A DNA stretch of 64,000 nt. Origin: Candidatus Pantoea persica. GTDB lineage: Bacteria; Pseudomonadota; Gammaproteobacteria; Enterobacterales; Enterobacteriaceae. The position numbers were made by a program, and so were the translations under genes. The first letter of the stretch is position 1; each line of letters starts with the position of its first letter. The DNA lies in contig NZ_SMDS01000023.1 in NCBI RefSeq assembly GCF_013753875.1, forward strand, positions 1-64,000. Direction: 5' to 3'. Positions 9,869-21,462 of the stretch are shown here, piece after piece. The notes beneath the pieces are model-generated. The model did no database searches, was not told the DNA's origin, and worked only from the letters and a program-made list of their open reading frames with translations.

Positions 9869-11089
9869 TTACTTCTGCTTCTGCTCGTTCAGGGCGCGGA
9901 TGCACGAAGAGAGCGAGAAGATACGGATAAAGCCGCCGGCGTGACGGTGGTCGTAAACCTCGTCTTCGCCGAAGGTGGCGAATTCTTCCGAGTAAAGGCT
10001 GTCGGCGGAGCGTTTCTCAATCGCCGTCGCCTGGCCTTTGTAAAGCTGCAGCACCACTTCGCCGTTGACTTCTTCCGCCAGCGACTCGGCGGCCGCCTGA
10101 ATTGATTTGCGCAGCGGCGCGAACCAGCGGCCGTCGTATACGACATAAGACATCTCATGGCCCAGCTGCTCACGCCATTTGAAGCTGTCGCGGTCCAGAA
10201 CCAGCTGCTCAACCGCACGCAGCGCGTTGACCATGATGGTGCCGCCAGGGGTTTCGTAGCAGCCGCGCGACTTGATGCCGACCAGACGGTTTTCCACGAT
10301 GTCTATACGGCCAACGCCATGCTTCGCGCCCAGCGCGTTGAGCTTATCCAAGCATTGGAACGGGCTCAGCTGCTCGCCATTTACCGCGACAACGCGGCCT
10401 TTTTCCACGGTGACGGTGACGTTCTCCGGCTGATCCGGCGCCTCCAGCGGATCCACGGTCCACACCCAGCAATCTTTGTTCGGGGCGTTAGACGGGCTTT
10501 CCAACACACCGCCTTCGGTAGAGATGTGCCAGGCGTTCTCGTCGCGGCTGTAGATTTTCTCCAGCGACGCGGTGGTCGGGATATTGCGCTCTTTCAGGTA
10601 GTCCAGCAGCGCTTCACGCGAACGCAGATTCCATTCGCGCCACGGAGCCACCACTTTCAGCTGCGGCGCCAGCGCGGTATAGGTGGTTTCAAAACGCACC
10701 TGGTCGTTGCCCTTGCCGGTTGCGCCGTGGCAAAGCGCATCCGCGCCCACTTTCAGCGCCAGCTCAACCTGTGCTTTGGCGATAATCGGACGCGCCATTG
10801 AGGTGCCCAGCAGATAGGTGCCCTCATAGAGCGCGCCGGTTTGTAGCACCGGGTAAACGTAATCGCTGATAAACTCTTCGCGCAGATCGACGACGTGACA
10901 TTCAGAGGCGCCAGACTGCAGCGCTTTCTTCTCCACGCCTTCCAGATCGCTACGCTCCTGGCCAATATCCGCCACGAACGCCAAGACTTTGCAGCCGCCG
11001 TGGTTCTCTTTCAGCCACGGAATAATCGCGGAGGTATCCAGACCGCCGGAATAAGCCAGTACGATTTTTTTGATATTTTGCGTGCTCAT
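9869..11089 (-). CDS. argG: Argininosuccinate synthase ArgG
   Basis: Joins citrulline and aspartate with ATP to form argininosuccinate. The protein has 406 residues. The N-type ATP pyrophosphatase loop YSGGLDTS is at residues 13-20, and the substrate motifs [13 protein letters not shown] and YETPGG are present. Its position between argB and argH is the Pantoea/Erwinia arrangement; E. coli keeps argG elsewhere. It starts 24 bases after argB. It is intact. Confidence 0.98.
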   Translation of the reverse strand: MSTQNIKKIVLAYSGGLDTSAIIPWLKENHGGCKVLAFVADIGQERSDLEGVEKKALQSGASECHVVDLREEFISDYVYPVLQTGALYEGTYLLGTSMARPIIAKAQVELALKVGADALCHGATGKGNDQVRFETTYTALAPQLKVVAPWREWNLRSREALLDYLKERNIPTTASLEKIYSRDENAWHISTEGGVLESPSNAPNKDCWVWTVDPLEAPDQPENVTVTVEKGRVVAVNGEQLSPFQCLDKLNALGAKHGVGRIDIVENRLVGIKSRGCYETPGGTIMVNALRAVEQLVLDRDSFKWREQLGHEMSYVVYDGRWFAPLRKSIQAAAESLAEEVNGEVVLQLYKGQATAIEKRSADSLYSEEFATFGEDEVYDHRHAGGFIRIFSLSSCIRALNEQKQK

Positions 11090-11113
11090 GTCGTCATCCT
11101 AGCATCTAAGTCG

Positions 11114-11890
11114 TTAAGCGTGGATCCGGGTGCCAATCGACACGCCGTTAAACAGGTCGGGCAGTTGCTCCGCGTGGCGCCAGCTGGCGATATCCACCGG
11201 GCGGCCCAGCGTGCGCGAGGCGTCGAGCGCCGCGTGCACTTTTACAATCATGCCGTCAGTAATGATGCCCTGCGCGATCAGCTGCTCCGCTTTTTCGGCG
11301 GTCATCTCCGCGATGCGCTGGCCTTTGCCGTCCAGAATGCCGCTCACGTCGGAGAGCAGCACCAAGTCGGCGCCCAGCGTTGACGCCAGCGCAGTTGCGG
11401 CCTGATCGGCGTTGACGTTCATCAGCGCGCCATCGTCGGTAATGCCGATAGAGCTGACGATCGGCATATAGCCCGCCGCCAGCAGCGTCGTCAGCAGCGC
11501 CGGATCGCCCGGCTCTGCCTGGCCGACGTAGCCCAGCTCCTCGTCGAACGGCGTCACCTTGACCAGATCGGCGTCGCCGAGGCTCAGGCCGACCGCCTTA
11601 ATGCCGTACTTCTTCGCCCAAGCGAGCAGCGTTTTGTTGGCGGTGCCCGCCAGCGCGCCGGTAATGATGTCGATCTGATCGGCCAGCGTGACGCGCAGGC
11701 CGTTTTTCTTTTTCACCGGCAGCGACAGCTTCTTCATCAGTTCATCGACCAGGCAGCCGCCGCCGTGAACGATCATCAGCGGACGCTGATGCGCGTTGCG
11801 CCAGGCCTGCAGGGCGTCAAACAGCCGCGCCAGCGCCTCTTCGCTGTCGAGCAGCACGCCGCCCAGTTTGATAATCAGTGGAGTCGTCAT
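11114..11890 (-). CDS. argB: Acetylglutamate kinase ArgB
   Basis: Phosphorylates N-acetylglutamate in arginine synthesis. It has 258 residues, the E. coli length. The amino-acid kinase fold shows IIKLGG at the N terminus, VHGGG at about 43-46, and VNADQAA and LLSDVSG in the nucleotide domain. It lies 15 bases after argC and 24 before argG in one operon. It is intact. Confidence 0.98.
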   Translation of the reverse strand: MTTPLIIKLGGVLLDSEEALARLFDALQAWRNAHQRPLMIVHGGGCLVDELMKKLSLPVKKKNGLRVTLADQIDIITGALAGTANKTLLAWAKKYGIKAVGLSLGDADLVKVTPFDEELGYVGQAEPGDPALLTTLLAAGYMPIVSSIGITDDGALMNVNADQAATALASTLGADLVLLSDVSGILDGKGQRIAEMTAEKAEQLIAQGIITDGMIVKVHAALDASRTLGRPVDIASWRHAEQLPDLFNGVSIGTRIHA

Positions 11891-11905
11891 GTGCGTCCTT
11901 GTTCG

Positions 11906-12910
11906 TTAGATCAGTGACTGCGTTTCAGGGAAGCCGAAGCGAATATTCAAGCACTGCACCGCCTGCGACGCGGCGCCTTTCAGCAGGTTATCTTCCGCCG
12001 CGACGACGATCAGGTGCTCGCCCTGCAGCGCGAAGCCGATATCGCAGAAGGGCTGGCCGACAACCGCCTTCAGCGCCGGCACGCCCTGCCCGTAGACGCG
12101 CACCAGCGGCTTATCATGGTAGGCGCGCGCGAACACCGCCGCCACGTCGGCGTGGCCGACGCCCGGCTGGAGGCTGCAGGTGATGGTCGCCAGAATGCCG
12201 CGCGGAAAGCTGCCGAGGTGCGGCGTGAAGATCACCGGCGCGCCGAGGTGCACCACAATCTCTGGGTGGTGACGGTGGTTGAACAGGCCGTAGGGCTGCA
12301 GGCTCACTTCGCAGAAGCTGGTGGTGACGCTCGCCTTGCGGCCCGCACCGCTTATGCCGCTAATGGCGTTGATCACCGGCCACTGATCGGGATTCAGCAG
12401 GCCGCCGTCGACCAGCGGCTTCAGCGCCAGCTGCGCCGCGGTGGGATAGCATCCCGGTACGGCCACCAGCTGCGCCTCTTTGATTTTCTCATGGTTCCAT
12501 TCCGCCAGGCCGTAGACCGCCTTATCGAGCCAGTCGCCGTGCTGATGAGTAAAGCCGTAAAACTGCTGATAGAAGCTGCCGTCGTTAACGCGAAACGCGC
12601 CGGAGAGGTCGAACACTACGCAGCCCGCCGCAAGGAAGTCGGGTACCAGATTATGGCTCACCTCATGGGCGGTCGCCAGAAACACCACATCGACCTTGTC
12701 GGCCCACTCCGCCGCGCTGCTTAGCGGCTGCAGCGGCAGATCCACCACGCCTTTCAGCTGCGGATGCAGATCGGACAAACGCTTTCCAGCATCCGGGCTT
12801 TGCGCTGAAACCGCCAAAGCGGTTATGTTCATATGTGGATGGCGATTGAAGAAGGTGGCGAGCTCTACGCCAGCGTACCCACTGGCACCAACGATCAGCG
12901 TATTCAACAT
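11906..12910 (-). CDS. argC: N-acetyl-gamma-glutamyl-phosphate reductase ArgC
   Basis: Reduces acetylglutamyl phosphate with NADPH to the semialdehyde. It has 334 residues. The start [14 protein letters not shown] was chosen because it gives the Rossmann glycine motif GASGYAG at once; an open frame runs 51 codons further upstream. The catalytic Cys is in VPGCYPT. It is the first gene of argCBGH, transcribed from the control region shared with argE. It is intact. Confidence 0.97.
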   Translation of the reverse strand: MLNTLIVGASGYAGVELATFFNRHPHMNITALAVSAQSPDAGKRLSDLHPQLKGVVDLPLQPLSSAAEWADKVDVVFLATAHEVSHNLVPDFLAAGCVVFDLSGAFRVNDGSFYQQFYGFTHQHGDWLDKAVYGLAEWNHEKIKEAQLVAVPGCYPTAAQLALKPLVDGGLLNPDQWPVINAISGISGAGRKASVTTSFCEVSLQPYGLFNHRHHPEIVVHLGAPVIFTPHLGSFPRGILATITCSLQPGVGHADVAAVFARAYHDKPLVRVYGQGVPALKAVVGQPFCDIGFALQGEHLIVVAAEDNLLKGAASQAVQCLNIRFGFPETQSLI

Positions 12911-13021
12911 CAGGCTGTATACCTTTTTACAGTTACACGTTCCGGGTCGCGGCCTTGCCCAATTGCCCACAATGCCGTTTGCGGGAAATTTCTGGTTTTC
13001 TGGTTCCCAGGCAACCGGCGT

Positions 13022-13058
13022 TAATGTATTTTTATTCACTATTAATGCATGAATATAA
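13022..13058. promoter_or_regulatory. Tandem ARG boxes (ArgR operator) between argC and argE
   Basis: Two adjacent A/T-rich imperfect palindromes, AATGTATTTTTATTCACT (about 13022-13039) and ATTAATGCATGAATATAA (about 13041-13058), resemble the 18-base ARG box TGAAT-N-ATTCA type. Both lie in the divergent argC/argE gap, as in the E. coli argECBH control region, and would let ArgR with arginine repress both directions. Confidence 0.75.
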
Positions 13059-13075
13059 CTCAAGGACCGTCAACA

Positions 13076-14224
13076 GTGAAGACAAAATTACCTTCTTTTA
13101 TCGAACTCTACTGCCAGCTGATCGCGACCCCGACCATCAGCGCGACAGATGCGGCGCTGGATCAGAGCAATGAAACTTTAATCAATTTGCTGGCGGGCTG
13201 GTTTCGCGACCTCGGCTTCAGCGTCGAGGTGCAGCCGGTGCCAGGCACGCGGCATAAATTCAACATGCTGGCGCATAGCGGCAGCGGCGCGGGCGGCCTG
13301 CTGCTGGCCGGCCACACCGACACGGTGCCCTTTGACGACGGCCGCTGGACGCGCGATCCCTTTCCCCTGACAGAGCATGACAACAAGCTCTACGGCCTGG
13401 GCACCGCCGACATGAAGGGCTTCTTCGCCTTTATCCTCGACACGCTGCGCGACGTCGACGTCAGCAAACTCAGCAAGCCGCTCTATATTCTCGCCACCGC
13501 CGATGAAGAGACGACGATGGCGGGCGCGAAGTACTTCTCCGAAATGGCGAGCATCCGCCCGGACTGCGCCATTATCGGCGAGCCGACCTCGCTGAAGCCG
13601 GTGCGCGCCCACAAAGGCCATCTGTCGCACGCGATTCGCGTGCAGGGTCAGTCGGGCCACTCCAGCGATCCGGCGCGCGGCGTCAATGCCATCGAGCTGA
13701 TGCATGACGCCATCGGCCATCTGATGCAGCTGCGCAATACGCTGAAAGAGCGCTATCACCACGACGGCTTCGCCATTCCCTACCCGACCATGAACTTCGG
13801 CCATATTCACGGCGGCGACGGGGCGAACCGCATCTGCGCCTGCTGCGAGCTGCATATGGATATCCGCCCGCTGCCGGGCCTGACGCTGAGCGATCTGGAA
13901 GGGTTACTGAACGAGTCGCTGGCGCCGGTCAGTGCGCGCTGGCCAGGCCGCCTGACGGTCGGCGAGCTGCATCCACCGATCCCAGGCTACGAGTGTCCGG
14001 CCGATCACGAACTGGTCGCCGTAGTGGAAAAACTGCTCGGCACGCCGACAGAAGTGGTCAACTACTGCACCGAGGCGCCGTTTATTCAGGAGCTGTGCCC
14101 GACGCTGGTGCTGGGGCCAGGATCGATTGATCAGGCGCACCAGCCAGACGAATTTATCGATACTGCATTTATTAAGCCGACGCGCGCCCTGATCGCGCAG
14201 GTTGTCCAGCATTTTTGCCACTGA
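13076..14224 (+). CDS. argE: Acetylornithine deacetylase ArgE
   Basis: Zinc-dependent M20-family enzyme that releases ornithine from N-acetylornithine. I place the start at GTG 13076 ([11 protein letters not shown], 382 residues). It aligns with the E. coli start, and AAGGA lies about ten bases upstream; an ATG at 13049 would overlap the second ARG box. Metal ligands are visible in [16 protein letters not shown] and ADEETTMAG, and GQSGHSSDP and [13 protein letters not shown] are kept. It is divergent from argCBGH. It is intact. Confidence 0.95.
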   Translation: MKTKLPSFIELYCQLIATPTISATDAALDQSNETLINLLAGWFRDLGFSVEVQPVPGTRHKFNMLAHSGSGAGGLLLAGHTDTVPFDDGRWTRDPFPLTEHDNKLYGLGTADMKGFFAFILDTLRDVDVSKLSKPLYILATADEETTMAGAKYFSEMASIRPDCAIIGEPTSLKPVRAHKGHLSHAIRVQGQSGHSSDPARGVNAIELMHDAIGHLMQLRNTLKERYHHDGFAIPYPTMNFGHIHGGDGANRICACCELHMDIRPLPGLTLSDLEGLLNESLAPVSARWPGRLTVGELHPPIPGYECPADHELVAVVEKLLGTPTEVVNYCTEAPFIQELCPTLVLGPGSIDQAHQPDEFIDTAFIKPTRALIAQVVQHFCH

Positions 14225-14464
14225 TATGCAATTAACAGGGCAATCGACTGTTAAGTAAGTAAATTTCCTGATCAAAGTGCGGGATTTGCCGATAAGAATA
14301 ACTTATCCCGCTCTTCTCAAATTAAAATATTTGAATTTCCGCAAGTTACCAGGCGCTGATGCGCATTGACGTCGCCGGATTTACGTAGCTAGATAAAAGG
14401 TGATGTTATGCTCGGAAACTGTGGGTGTAGATGTTTACAAAGATGATAAGGGTGTCAGGGTCAC

Positions 14465-16847
14465 ATGAACGAACTAATATTCCGCAATGCGAAGTAATAT
14501 CAGTATGCTTGGCAAACTGCTCGGGGATATGATCAAGGATGCACTAGGAGAGAACATCCTCGATCGGGTGGAGACCATCCGCAAACTCTCAAAGTCGTCC
14601 CGCGCGGGAAAATGACACTCATCGCAAGGAGCTGCTGACGACGCTGCAAAATCTGTCAAACGACGAGCTGCTGCCCGTGGCGCGCGCGTTCAGCCAGTTT
14701 CTCAACCTCACCAACGTCGCCGAGCAGTACCAGACCATTTCCCGCAGCGGCGAGGGTGCCAACCATCCTGAGCTGTTGAAGCGCACCTTTGAGCGCCTGA
14801 AACAGCAGCCGGACGTCAGCGAAAGCGCCATTTGCGAGGCGATCGAGTCGCTGTCGCTAGAGCTGGTGCTGACCGCGCAACCGACCGAAATCACCCGCCG
14901 CACCCTGATCCATAAGCTGGTCAAGGTTAACAGCTGCCTGAAGCAGCTCGACCACAGCGGCGTCTCCGACTACGAGCGCAACCAGATTTTGCGCCGCCTG
15001 CGTAAGCTGGTGGCGCAGGCGTGGCACACCGACAAAATCCGTAAATATCGCCCGACGCCGATCGACGAAGCCAAATGGGGCTTCGCGGTAGTGGAAAACA
15101 GCCTGTGGGAAGGCGTGCCCGCCTTTCTGCGCGAGCTGAACGAACAGGTGGAAGCGGCGTTCGGCATTACGCTGCCGGTCGACTTTATACCGGTGATATT
15201 TACCTCCTGGATGGGAGGCGATCGCGACGGCAACCCGAACGTGACCGCCACTATCACGCGCCATGCGATGCAGCTCAGCCGCTGGAAGGCCGCCGATCTC
15301 TTTCTGCGCAATATCGGCGTGCTGATCTCCGAGCTGTCGATGTCGGAATGCAGCGACGAAGTGCGCGAGCTGTGCGGCGATCCAGAGGCGATCGAGCCTT
15401 ACCGCATGATTCTGAAGCGCATGCGCAGCCAGCTTCTCACTACCCAGGCTTGGCTTGAGCGCCGCCTGAAGGGCGAGCAGCTGCCGCGCCCGGCAGACCT
15501 GCTGGTCTCAACAATCAGCTCTGGACGCCGCTCTACGCCATTTATCAGTCGCTGCAGCAGTGCAATGTGGGCATTATTGCCAACGGCCAGCTGCTGGATA
15601 CGCTGCGCCGCGTGAAGTGCTTCGGCGTGCCGCTGGTGCGCATCGACCTGCGTCAGGAGAGCACGCGCCATACCGAGGCGATCGCCGAGGTGACGCGCTA
15701 TCTCGGCCTGGGCGACTACGAAAGCTATTCGGAAACCGACAAGCAGGCGTTCCTAGTGCGCGAGCTGAACTCCAAGCGCCCGCTGCTGCCGTGCAACTGG
15801 ACGCCGAGTGACGAGACGCGCGAGGTGCTCGAAACCTGCCGCGTCGCCGCCGAAGCGCCGCAAGGTTCGATTGCCACCTACGTTATCTCGATGGCGAAAA
15901 CCCCGTCCGACGTGCTGGCCGTGCACCTGCTGCTAAAAGAGGCGGGCATCACCTTCTCCATGCCGGTGGCGCCGCTGTTCGAAACCCTCGACGATCTCAA
16001 CAACGCCAACGACGTGATGAGCCAGCTGCTGAGCATCGACTGGTATCGCGGCTTTATCCAGGGCAAGCAGATGGTGATGATCGGCTACTCCGACTCGGCG
16101 AAAGACGCCGGCGTGATGGCCACCAGCTGGGCGCAGTATCAGGCGCAGGACGCGCTGATCAAAACCTGCGAAAAAGCCGGCATCGCGCTGACGCTTTTCC
16201 ACGGGCGCGCCAGCGCATGCGGCGCTGCTGTCGCAGCCGCCGGGCAGCCTGAAGGGCGGCCTGCGCGTCACCGAGCAGGGCGAAATGATCCGCTTTAAAT
16301 ATGGTCTGCCGGAAGTCACCATCGCCAGCCTGTCACTCTACACCGGCGCGATTCTGGAGGCCAACCTGCCGCCGCCGCCGGAGCCGAAGTAGGAGTGGCA
16401 CAGCATTATGGATCAGCTGTCGGCGCATTCCTGCGCTATGTATCGCGGCTACGTGCGCGAAAATCCCGACTTCGTGCCCTACTTCCGCTCCGCCACGCCG
16501 GAGCAGGAGCTGGGCAAACTGCCCCTCGGCTCGCGACCGGCGAAGCGTCGCCCGACCGGCGGCGTCGAATCGCTGCGCGCCATTCCGTGGATCTTTGCCC
16601 GGACGCCGACATTAAAGCGGTGCTGACCATCGCCAACGACAAGCATCTGATGGCCGACCAGCCGTGGATCGCCCAGTCAATCGCGCTGCGCAAAGTCTAT
16701 ACCGATCCGCTCAACGTGCTGCAGGCGGAGCTGCTGCAGCGTTCGCGCGAGCAGGAAGCGCGCAGCGAAGAGCCCGATCCGCGCGTCGAACAGGAGTTGA
16801 TGGTTACCATCGCTGGCGTCGCGGCCGGCATACGCAACACCGGCTAA
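14465..16847 (+). pseudogene. ppc: Phosphoenolpyruvate carboxylase Ppc, broken
   Basis: Ppc refills oxaloacetate from PEP and is normally about 883 residues. Long stretches align with E. coli, but the gene has several lesions: a disrupted first 10 codons, an extra A in a GGAAAAT run near 14610, a frameshift near 15510, and loss of the catalytic Gly-rich loop after LFHGR near 16205. A TAG lies at 16390 and about 95 codons are missing after AIPWIF near 16595. The C terminus (RNTG) remains. It cannot make enzyme. Confidence 0.95.
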
Positions 16848-16998
16848 CCTCGCCTCAGATCGGGCAGACCACTGCCCGGCTCTCTTCTGCGCCCAGCGCG
16901 CGATTCGCCTGCGGACGTTATATCCGCCCGCTACTTTGCTCTATTCTTTAGAACCATTCATCAGTCAGATACCTTTTTCAATTACAGGAGTTACCACT

Positions 16999-17630
16999 AT
17001 GATGGCGTCAGGAATCTCTCGCATCTGAATGCGGACCGGCATGTTGCTCGGCGCCGCACTGCTGGTGCTTAACCTCGCTGCGTGCGGGGACAAAGAAGGC
17101 GAGCAGCGCAAAGTCTTTATCGACTTCTTGCAAAATACCGTGATGCGCAGCGGCGAGCATCTGCCAAGCCTGAACGAAAATCAGAAGCAGAACTTTGGTA
17201 AATTTGCCGGCGACCACGCCATTCTGTACGGCTTTTCCCAGCAGGTGAACAAGGCGGTGGAACAGGTTATGCGTCCGGAGGTGGACAGGCTGTCGGCTAT
17301 CCGCGTGCCGCAGGATTATCTGACGCGCCGCGCCAGGCGAACGGCGCACTGGTCATCGTGACGCAGCAGCTGGAGAGCGCTAAAATGCAGGCGAAAAGCA
17401 AAAAAGCCGCACTGGAGCAGGAAGATGATCTGAAAAAAGTCTATGACGGCGTCTACGATAAGGTCGTCACGCAGCCGGCAAATCAGCTGGTGCCGAAGCT
17501 AAGCCAAGTCGCGGTACAGGCGGGCGACTTCCTTGAATAGCAGGGCCCTCACGTCAGCTTCAAAAACGACGCCGTGCCTGCCTTTCTCTTCTTCCTTTCA
17601 GAATTTCCTCAGGCCACCGCACAGCGGGGT
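16999..17630 (+). pseudogene. yiaF: Lipoprotein YiaF (DUF3053), broken
   Basis: A lipoprotein-type start with LNLAACGDKEG as lipobox, then IDFLQNTVMRSGE as in E. coli YiaF. A TGA replaces Trp at 17026 in the signal peptide. A frameshift after QDYLT (near 17330) and a TAG at 17538 (GDFLE, then QG) break it further. The last recognisable part is near 17630. In E. coli yiaF follows ghrB; here ghrB is 37 kb away, which shows rearrangement. Confidence 0.85.
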
Positions 17631-17706
17631 GTGATATGCCGCATTTTTGCCCCCAAATTGTTTGCTATCATGATTGCATATATTAAACAAACCGCCCAGG
17701 CAAAAG

Positions 17707-17722
17707 AGTGATATTTATCACA
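17707..17722. promoter_or_regulatory. CRP binding site upstream of mtlA
   Basis: AGTGATATTTATCACA is a near-perfect GTGA-N6-TCAC palindrome, 240 bases upstream of the mtlA remnant. The mtl promoter of E. coli has several CRP sites. The rest of 17631-17954 contains a second half site (GATCACACTTA, about 17833) but no gene. Confidence 0.75.
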
Positions 17723-17954
17723 AACTCAGTCTAGTTGCGGTGAAAAAGCAGTAAAACGCTGTTTTTAAAGCCCTTTTTTGTTATCTTACTCACTAAAATA
17801 TCCCCCGACCCCGCCCTGAATAGGTAATCCAGATCACACTTAGTCCGACCGCTACGCAGCGTCATATTCGCGTGCTAGAGTCCGCGTGCATACAGTAATA
17901 GCCACGGGGCTCCCCGCCGTGCTGGCTTAACAAAAACAAACGCGCTCTCTTATA

Positions 17955-19474
17955 TTGCGGCGCATCTCAGGTATCATCACTGCGCTGTTTATTCCAACCG
18001 GCTGGATCCCGAACGCCACGCTGGCAAAGCTGGTGGGTCCGATGATTTCCTACCTGCTGCCGCTGACCTCGATCTTTGTCGAACCGGCGAAAATCCTGTT
18101 CCTCAATAAGCCATTAGCCACGGCATCTTCTCGCCGCTGGGTATTCAGCAGGCTGAGCGAAGCAGGCAAGTCCATTTTCTTCCTGATTGAAGCCAACCCA
18201 GGCTCAGGCATGGGCGTGCTGGTGGCCTATATGATGTTCGGCCGCGGCAGCGCCAGGCAGTCTGCGGGCGGCGCAGCGATCATCCACTTTCTCGGCGGCA
18301 TCCACGAAATCTACTTCCCGTACGTGCTGATGGCGCCGCGCCTGCTGCTGGCGGTGATTCTGGGCGGCATGACCGGCGTCTTCCCCCTGACGCTGCTCAA
18401 CGGCGGTCTGGTATCTCCCGCGTCGCCCGACTCAATCCTGGCGGTGCTGGCGATGACGCCGAAAGGCGCCTATTTCGCTAATATCTCGGCGATCTTCGCA
18501 GCCTTTGCGGTCTCTTTCGTGGTCTCTTCTATCTGCTGAAAACCAGCAAGGTGAAAGAGGATGATGATATTGAAGCGGCGACCCATCGCATGCAGGATAT
18601 GAAAGCGCAGTCCAAAGGCCAAGCCGTAGCGGACGCGCCAGTCGTCGCCGACGCCAACAGCATTGACGTGCACCACGTGCGTAAAATTATCGTCCCTGCG
18701 ACGCTGGTATGGGCTCCAGCGTGATGGGCGCGGGCGTGCTGCGTAAAAAGGTGCAGGACGCCGGTCTGACTAACGTCTCTGTCATCAACAGCGCGATTAA
18801 CTCGCCGCCGGGCGACGTCGATCTGGTAATCACCCACAGCGACCAGACCGAACGCGCGATGCGCCAGGCGCCGCAGGCGCAGCATATTTCGCTGAACAAC
18901 TTCCTCGACAGCGCGCTCTACAGCAACCTGACTGACCGTCTGTCTGATGGCGGTGAACCGCAGCGAAGCGCACTGCGAAACGGTGCAGAGCGTGCTGGCG
19001 GACAGTTACGACACCAGCAATGCGCACCTGTTTAAGCTGGGCGCGGACAATGTGTTCCTCGGCCTGAGCGCCAGCAACAAAGAGCAGGCAATCCGCTTCG
19101 CTGGCGAGCAGCTGGTGAAAGGCGGCTACGTGCAGCCGGAATACTTTGACACGATGCTGGCGCGTGAAGCGCTGACGGCAACCTATCTGGGCGAATCGAT
19201 CGCTGTGCCGCACGGCACGCTGGAAGCGAAAGATCGCGTATTGAAAACCGGCGTGGTCTTCTGTCAGTATCCGCAAGGCGTGTTGTTCGGCGAGGATGCG
19301 GATGACGTGGCGCGTCTGGTTATCGGTATCGCGGCGCGCAGCAACGAGCACATCCAGGTGATCACCAGCCTGACCAACGCGCTGGACGACGAGAGCGTGA
19401 TTGAGAAGCTGGCGCATACCACCAACGTGCAGGAAGTGCTGGATCTGCTGTCAGGCAGCACGGCGACCGCCTAA
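17955..19474 (+). pseudogene. mtlA: Mannitol PTS transporter MtlA (EIICBA), broken
   Basis: Takes up mannitol and phosphorylates it. The start codon and the first 30 or so residues are absent; the sequence begins inside the first membrane segment (GIITALFIPTGW). About 90 codons of the IIC domain are deleted after MISYLLP. Frameshifts occur near 18130, 18535, just before the IIB active site CDAGMGSS (near 18700), and near 18950. The IIA domain (from ADSYDTSNA to the end, with the His of VPHGT) is open. mtlD and mtlR, which normally follow, are missing. Confidence 0.94.
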
Positions 19475-19535
19475 ACGTTCTGCATGAATGTCCTTGGGGC
19501 GGACATGCCTGCCCCATCGTCATTTGAGTTGGGGA

Positions 19536-20498
19536 TCAGGCGGCCGCCTGATCCTCGCTGCGCTGGCCGACGGCCGTTAATACCTGCTGCGCCAGCGCAT
19601 CCAGCAGTTCATAGCGGCGGCGATACTCCGCACGCTTTTTGCTGGCGATCGCCTCCAGCGGCTTACGCGGCATGCTGAACGGCAGCTGGAACAGCCTATC
19701 CTCACGCGCCACGCCGCCAAGCGACGCCCAAAACTCGCTGTAGCTGGCGAAAAAATACTCGCTCTTGCTGTAGCGATAGCGCAGGCTGCGGAACACGTGC
19801 GTGCTGTCGCCGACGGCGACGATCTTTTCCACCGCGCACTGCTGCACCAGCATAAACACCACCTCCATCACCAGCCGTTTCGGAAACAGTCCGTGCGCCG
19901 CCTTGGTCGCCTCGCGGATCACCTCGTTGGAGACGTGCTTGCGCGGTCCCTGCAGGCCGCCGATCAACAGCGTGCGCCGCCCCTCTTCATTGATCAGTGA
20001 AAAAGAGAGCGAGGCGATAACATCGTCCTGATAGCGCAGTACCAGGGTAACTTCGCCCTCGCGGTCGAAGCGGCCGGGACAGGAGAAGAGCGAAAAGCGC
20101 TCGCCGTTTTTGCCCTGCAGCGTCGCCAGCAGATTATCGCCCGGGCTTTGCAACAGCTGGCGCAGCGTGCCGTTCGGCAGCGAGGCGATAAGATGATAGT
20201 GATCGAGAATCGCCTGCGCGCGCGCCGCCACGCTGATGCCGGCGCGTAAATAGGGGCGATGCGGCTTCACCGGTAATAATCCCTGGACGCTCATCAGCTG
20301 GCGTATATCCGGCAGATGCGACAGCTGATTTAAATAACGCAGCGTCGTCACGGGAAACGCCAGCGTTCTCAGGACGAATTTCAGGCGAAAGCTTTTACTC
20401 AACCACAGTTTATTCGGGATATACTTCCCGCTGATTAACTGGAAAAACAGCGAAGCCGACGACGCGATGGCCGGCACAGGCGATATTATAATAGACAT
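19536..20498 (-). CDS. DUF535 (VirK/YbjX family) protein
   Basis: A 320-residue protein of the VirK/YbjX family, seen from LSLPGNT-like and GGLQGPR segments and the C-terminal DALAQQ region. I chose the ATG at 20498 (MSIIISPV) over one 15 codons upstream, because neither has a strong ribosome site and the shorter form matches family length. In Salmonella and Shigella, members affect virulence and peptide resistance, but the biochemical function is unknown. It is intact among broken neighbours. It converges on the end of mtlA. Confidence 0.8.
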   Translation of the reverse strand: MSIIISPVPAIASSASLFFQLISGKYIPNKLWLSKSFRLKFVLRTLAFPVTTLRYLNQLSHLPDIRQLMSVQGLLPVKPHRPYLRAGISVAARAQAILDHYHLIASLPNGTLRQLLQSPGDNLLATLQGKNGERFSLFSCPGRFDREGEVTLVLRYQDDVIASLSFSLINEEGRRTLLIGGLQGPRKHVSNEVIREATKAAHGLFPKRLVMEVVFMLVQQCAVEKIVAVGDSTHVFRSLRYRYSKSEYFFASYSEFWASLGGVAREDRLFQLPFSMPRKPLEAIASKKRAEYRRRYELLDALAQQVLTAVGQRSEDQAAA

Positions 20499-20633
20499 AA
20501 TGTTAATTCTCTGACTTGAGAGCTTTTTAGCATACTCGTCCAAAACTCAACGGCGGGTCAATGTCCGAAAAAGTTAAAAGCCAACTGCGCGGACGTTTAG
20601 CTGCGGTTTATTTTTTTGCGCTTACGCGATAAA

Positions 20634-20662
20634 AAAACCGGCGAATCGCTTCGCCGGTTTTC
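20634..20662. terminator. Terminator downstream of sodA
   Basis: AAAACCGGCGAA / TTCGCCGGTTTT inverted repeat with a short loop; T-rich in both directions. It lies 20 bases after the sodA stop on the minus strand. Confidence 0.85.
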
Positions 20663-20681
20663 GCTCTCAATAAAGACGAAC

Positions 20682-21299
20682 TTATTTTGCAGAGGCGAAA
20701 CGCGCTGCTGCTTCGTCCCAGTTCACCACGTTCCAGAACGCCTTGATGTAGTCAGGGCGTTTGTTCTGATACTTTAGGTAATAGGCGTGTTCCCACACGT
20801 CCAGGCCCAGAATCGGGTAGCCTGATGCGCTAGAGATCGCTTCGCCCATCAGCGGGTTGTCCTGGTTAGCGGTAGAAACCACGGCCAGCTTGTCGCCTTT
20901 TTTCACCAGCCACGCCCAGCCTGAACCAAAGCGGGTTGCGGCGGCTTTCTCAAACTCTTCCTGGAATTTCTCAACGCTGCCAAAATCTTTTTCGATAGCC
21001 GCTTTCAGGTCGCCCTGCAGCGTGGTGCCAGTTTTCAGGCCTTTCCAGAACAGGCTGTGGTTAGCGTGACCGCCGGCGTTGTTGCGCAGTACAGTTTTTT
21101 TGTCTGCCGGTACCTGATCCAGTTTGGTGATCAGCTCGTCGACCGGTAGGTCAGCGAATTCGGTCCCTTCCAGCACCGCGTTAGCGTTGTTAACGTAGGT
21201 CTGGTGATGTTTGGTGTGATGGATTTCCATCGTCTGCTTGTCGAAGTGCGGTTCCAGTGCGTCGTAAGTGTAAGGCAGGGATGGCAGTGAATAACTCAT
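20682..21299 (-). CDS. sodA: Manganese superoxide dismutase SodA
   Basis: Converts superoxide to peroxide and oxygen in the cytoplasm. It has 205 residues; the start [10 protein letters not shown] follows a strong GGAGAGGAAG ribosome site. Metal ligands are visible: His in [11 protein letters not shown], His in NHSLFWKGL, and Asp and His in [11 protein letters not shown]. It is full length and intact, which fits a continuing need for oxidative-stress defence. Confidence 0.97.
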   Translation of the reverse strand: MSYSLPSLPYTYDALEPHFDKQTMEIHHTKHHQTYVNNANAVLEGTEFADLPVDELITKLDQVPADKKTVLRNNAGGHANHSLFWKGLKTGTTLQGDLKAAIEKDFGSVEKFQEEFEKAAATRFGSGWAWLVKKGDKLAVVSTANQDNPLMGEAISSASGYPILGLDVWEHAYYLKYQNKRPDYIKAFWNVVNWDEAAARFASAK

Positions 21300-21462
21300 G
21301 TTCTTCCTCTCCATTTCATATTCATATTTGGGCAGCGGCGCCCGATGGCGTGCCGCGTAAGCAATCGAACCATTATAGTTAAATTCATGATCCGGAAAAG
21401 GGTAATCAATGCCCCATTAACCATAAGGAATTTACAAATTTCTCACAAGCAAACCGTTGTTT

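Noticed and set aside
14225-14464. Small RNA or terminator from the inverted repeat TTAACAG / CTGTTAA (14232-14254)
   Set aside because: The stem is short and A/T-rich with no T run. Nothing else in this gap supports a gene.
14590-14660. Programmed frameshift in ppc
   Set aside because: The extra A is one of several lesions, including loss of the catalytic loop, so it is ordinary damage.
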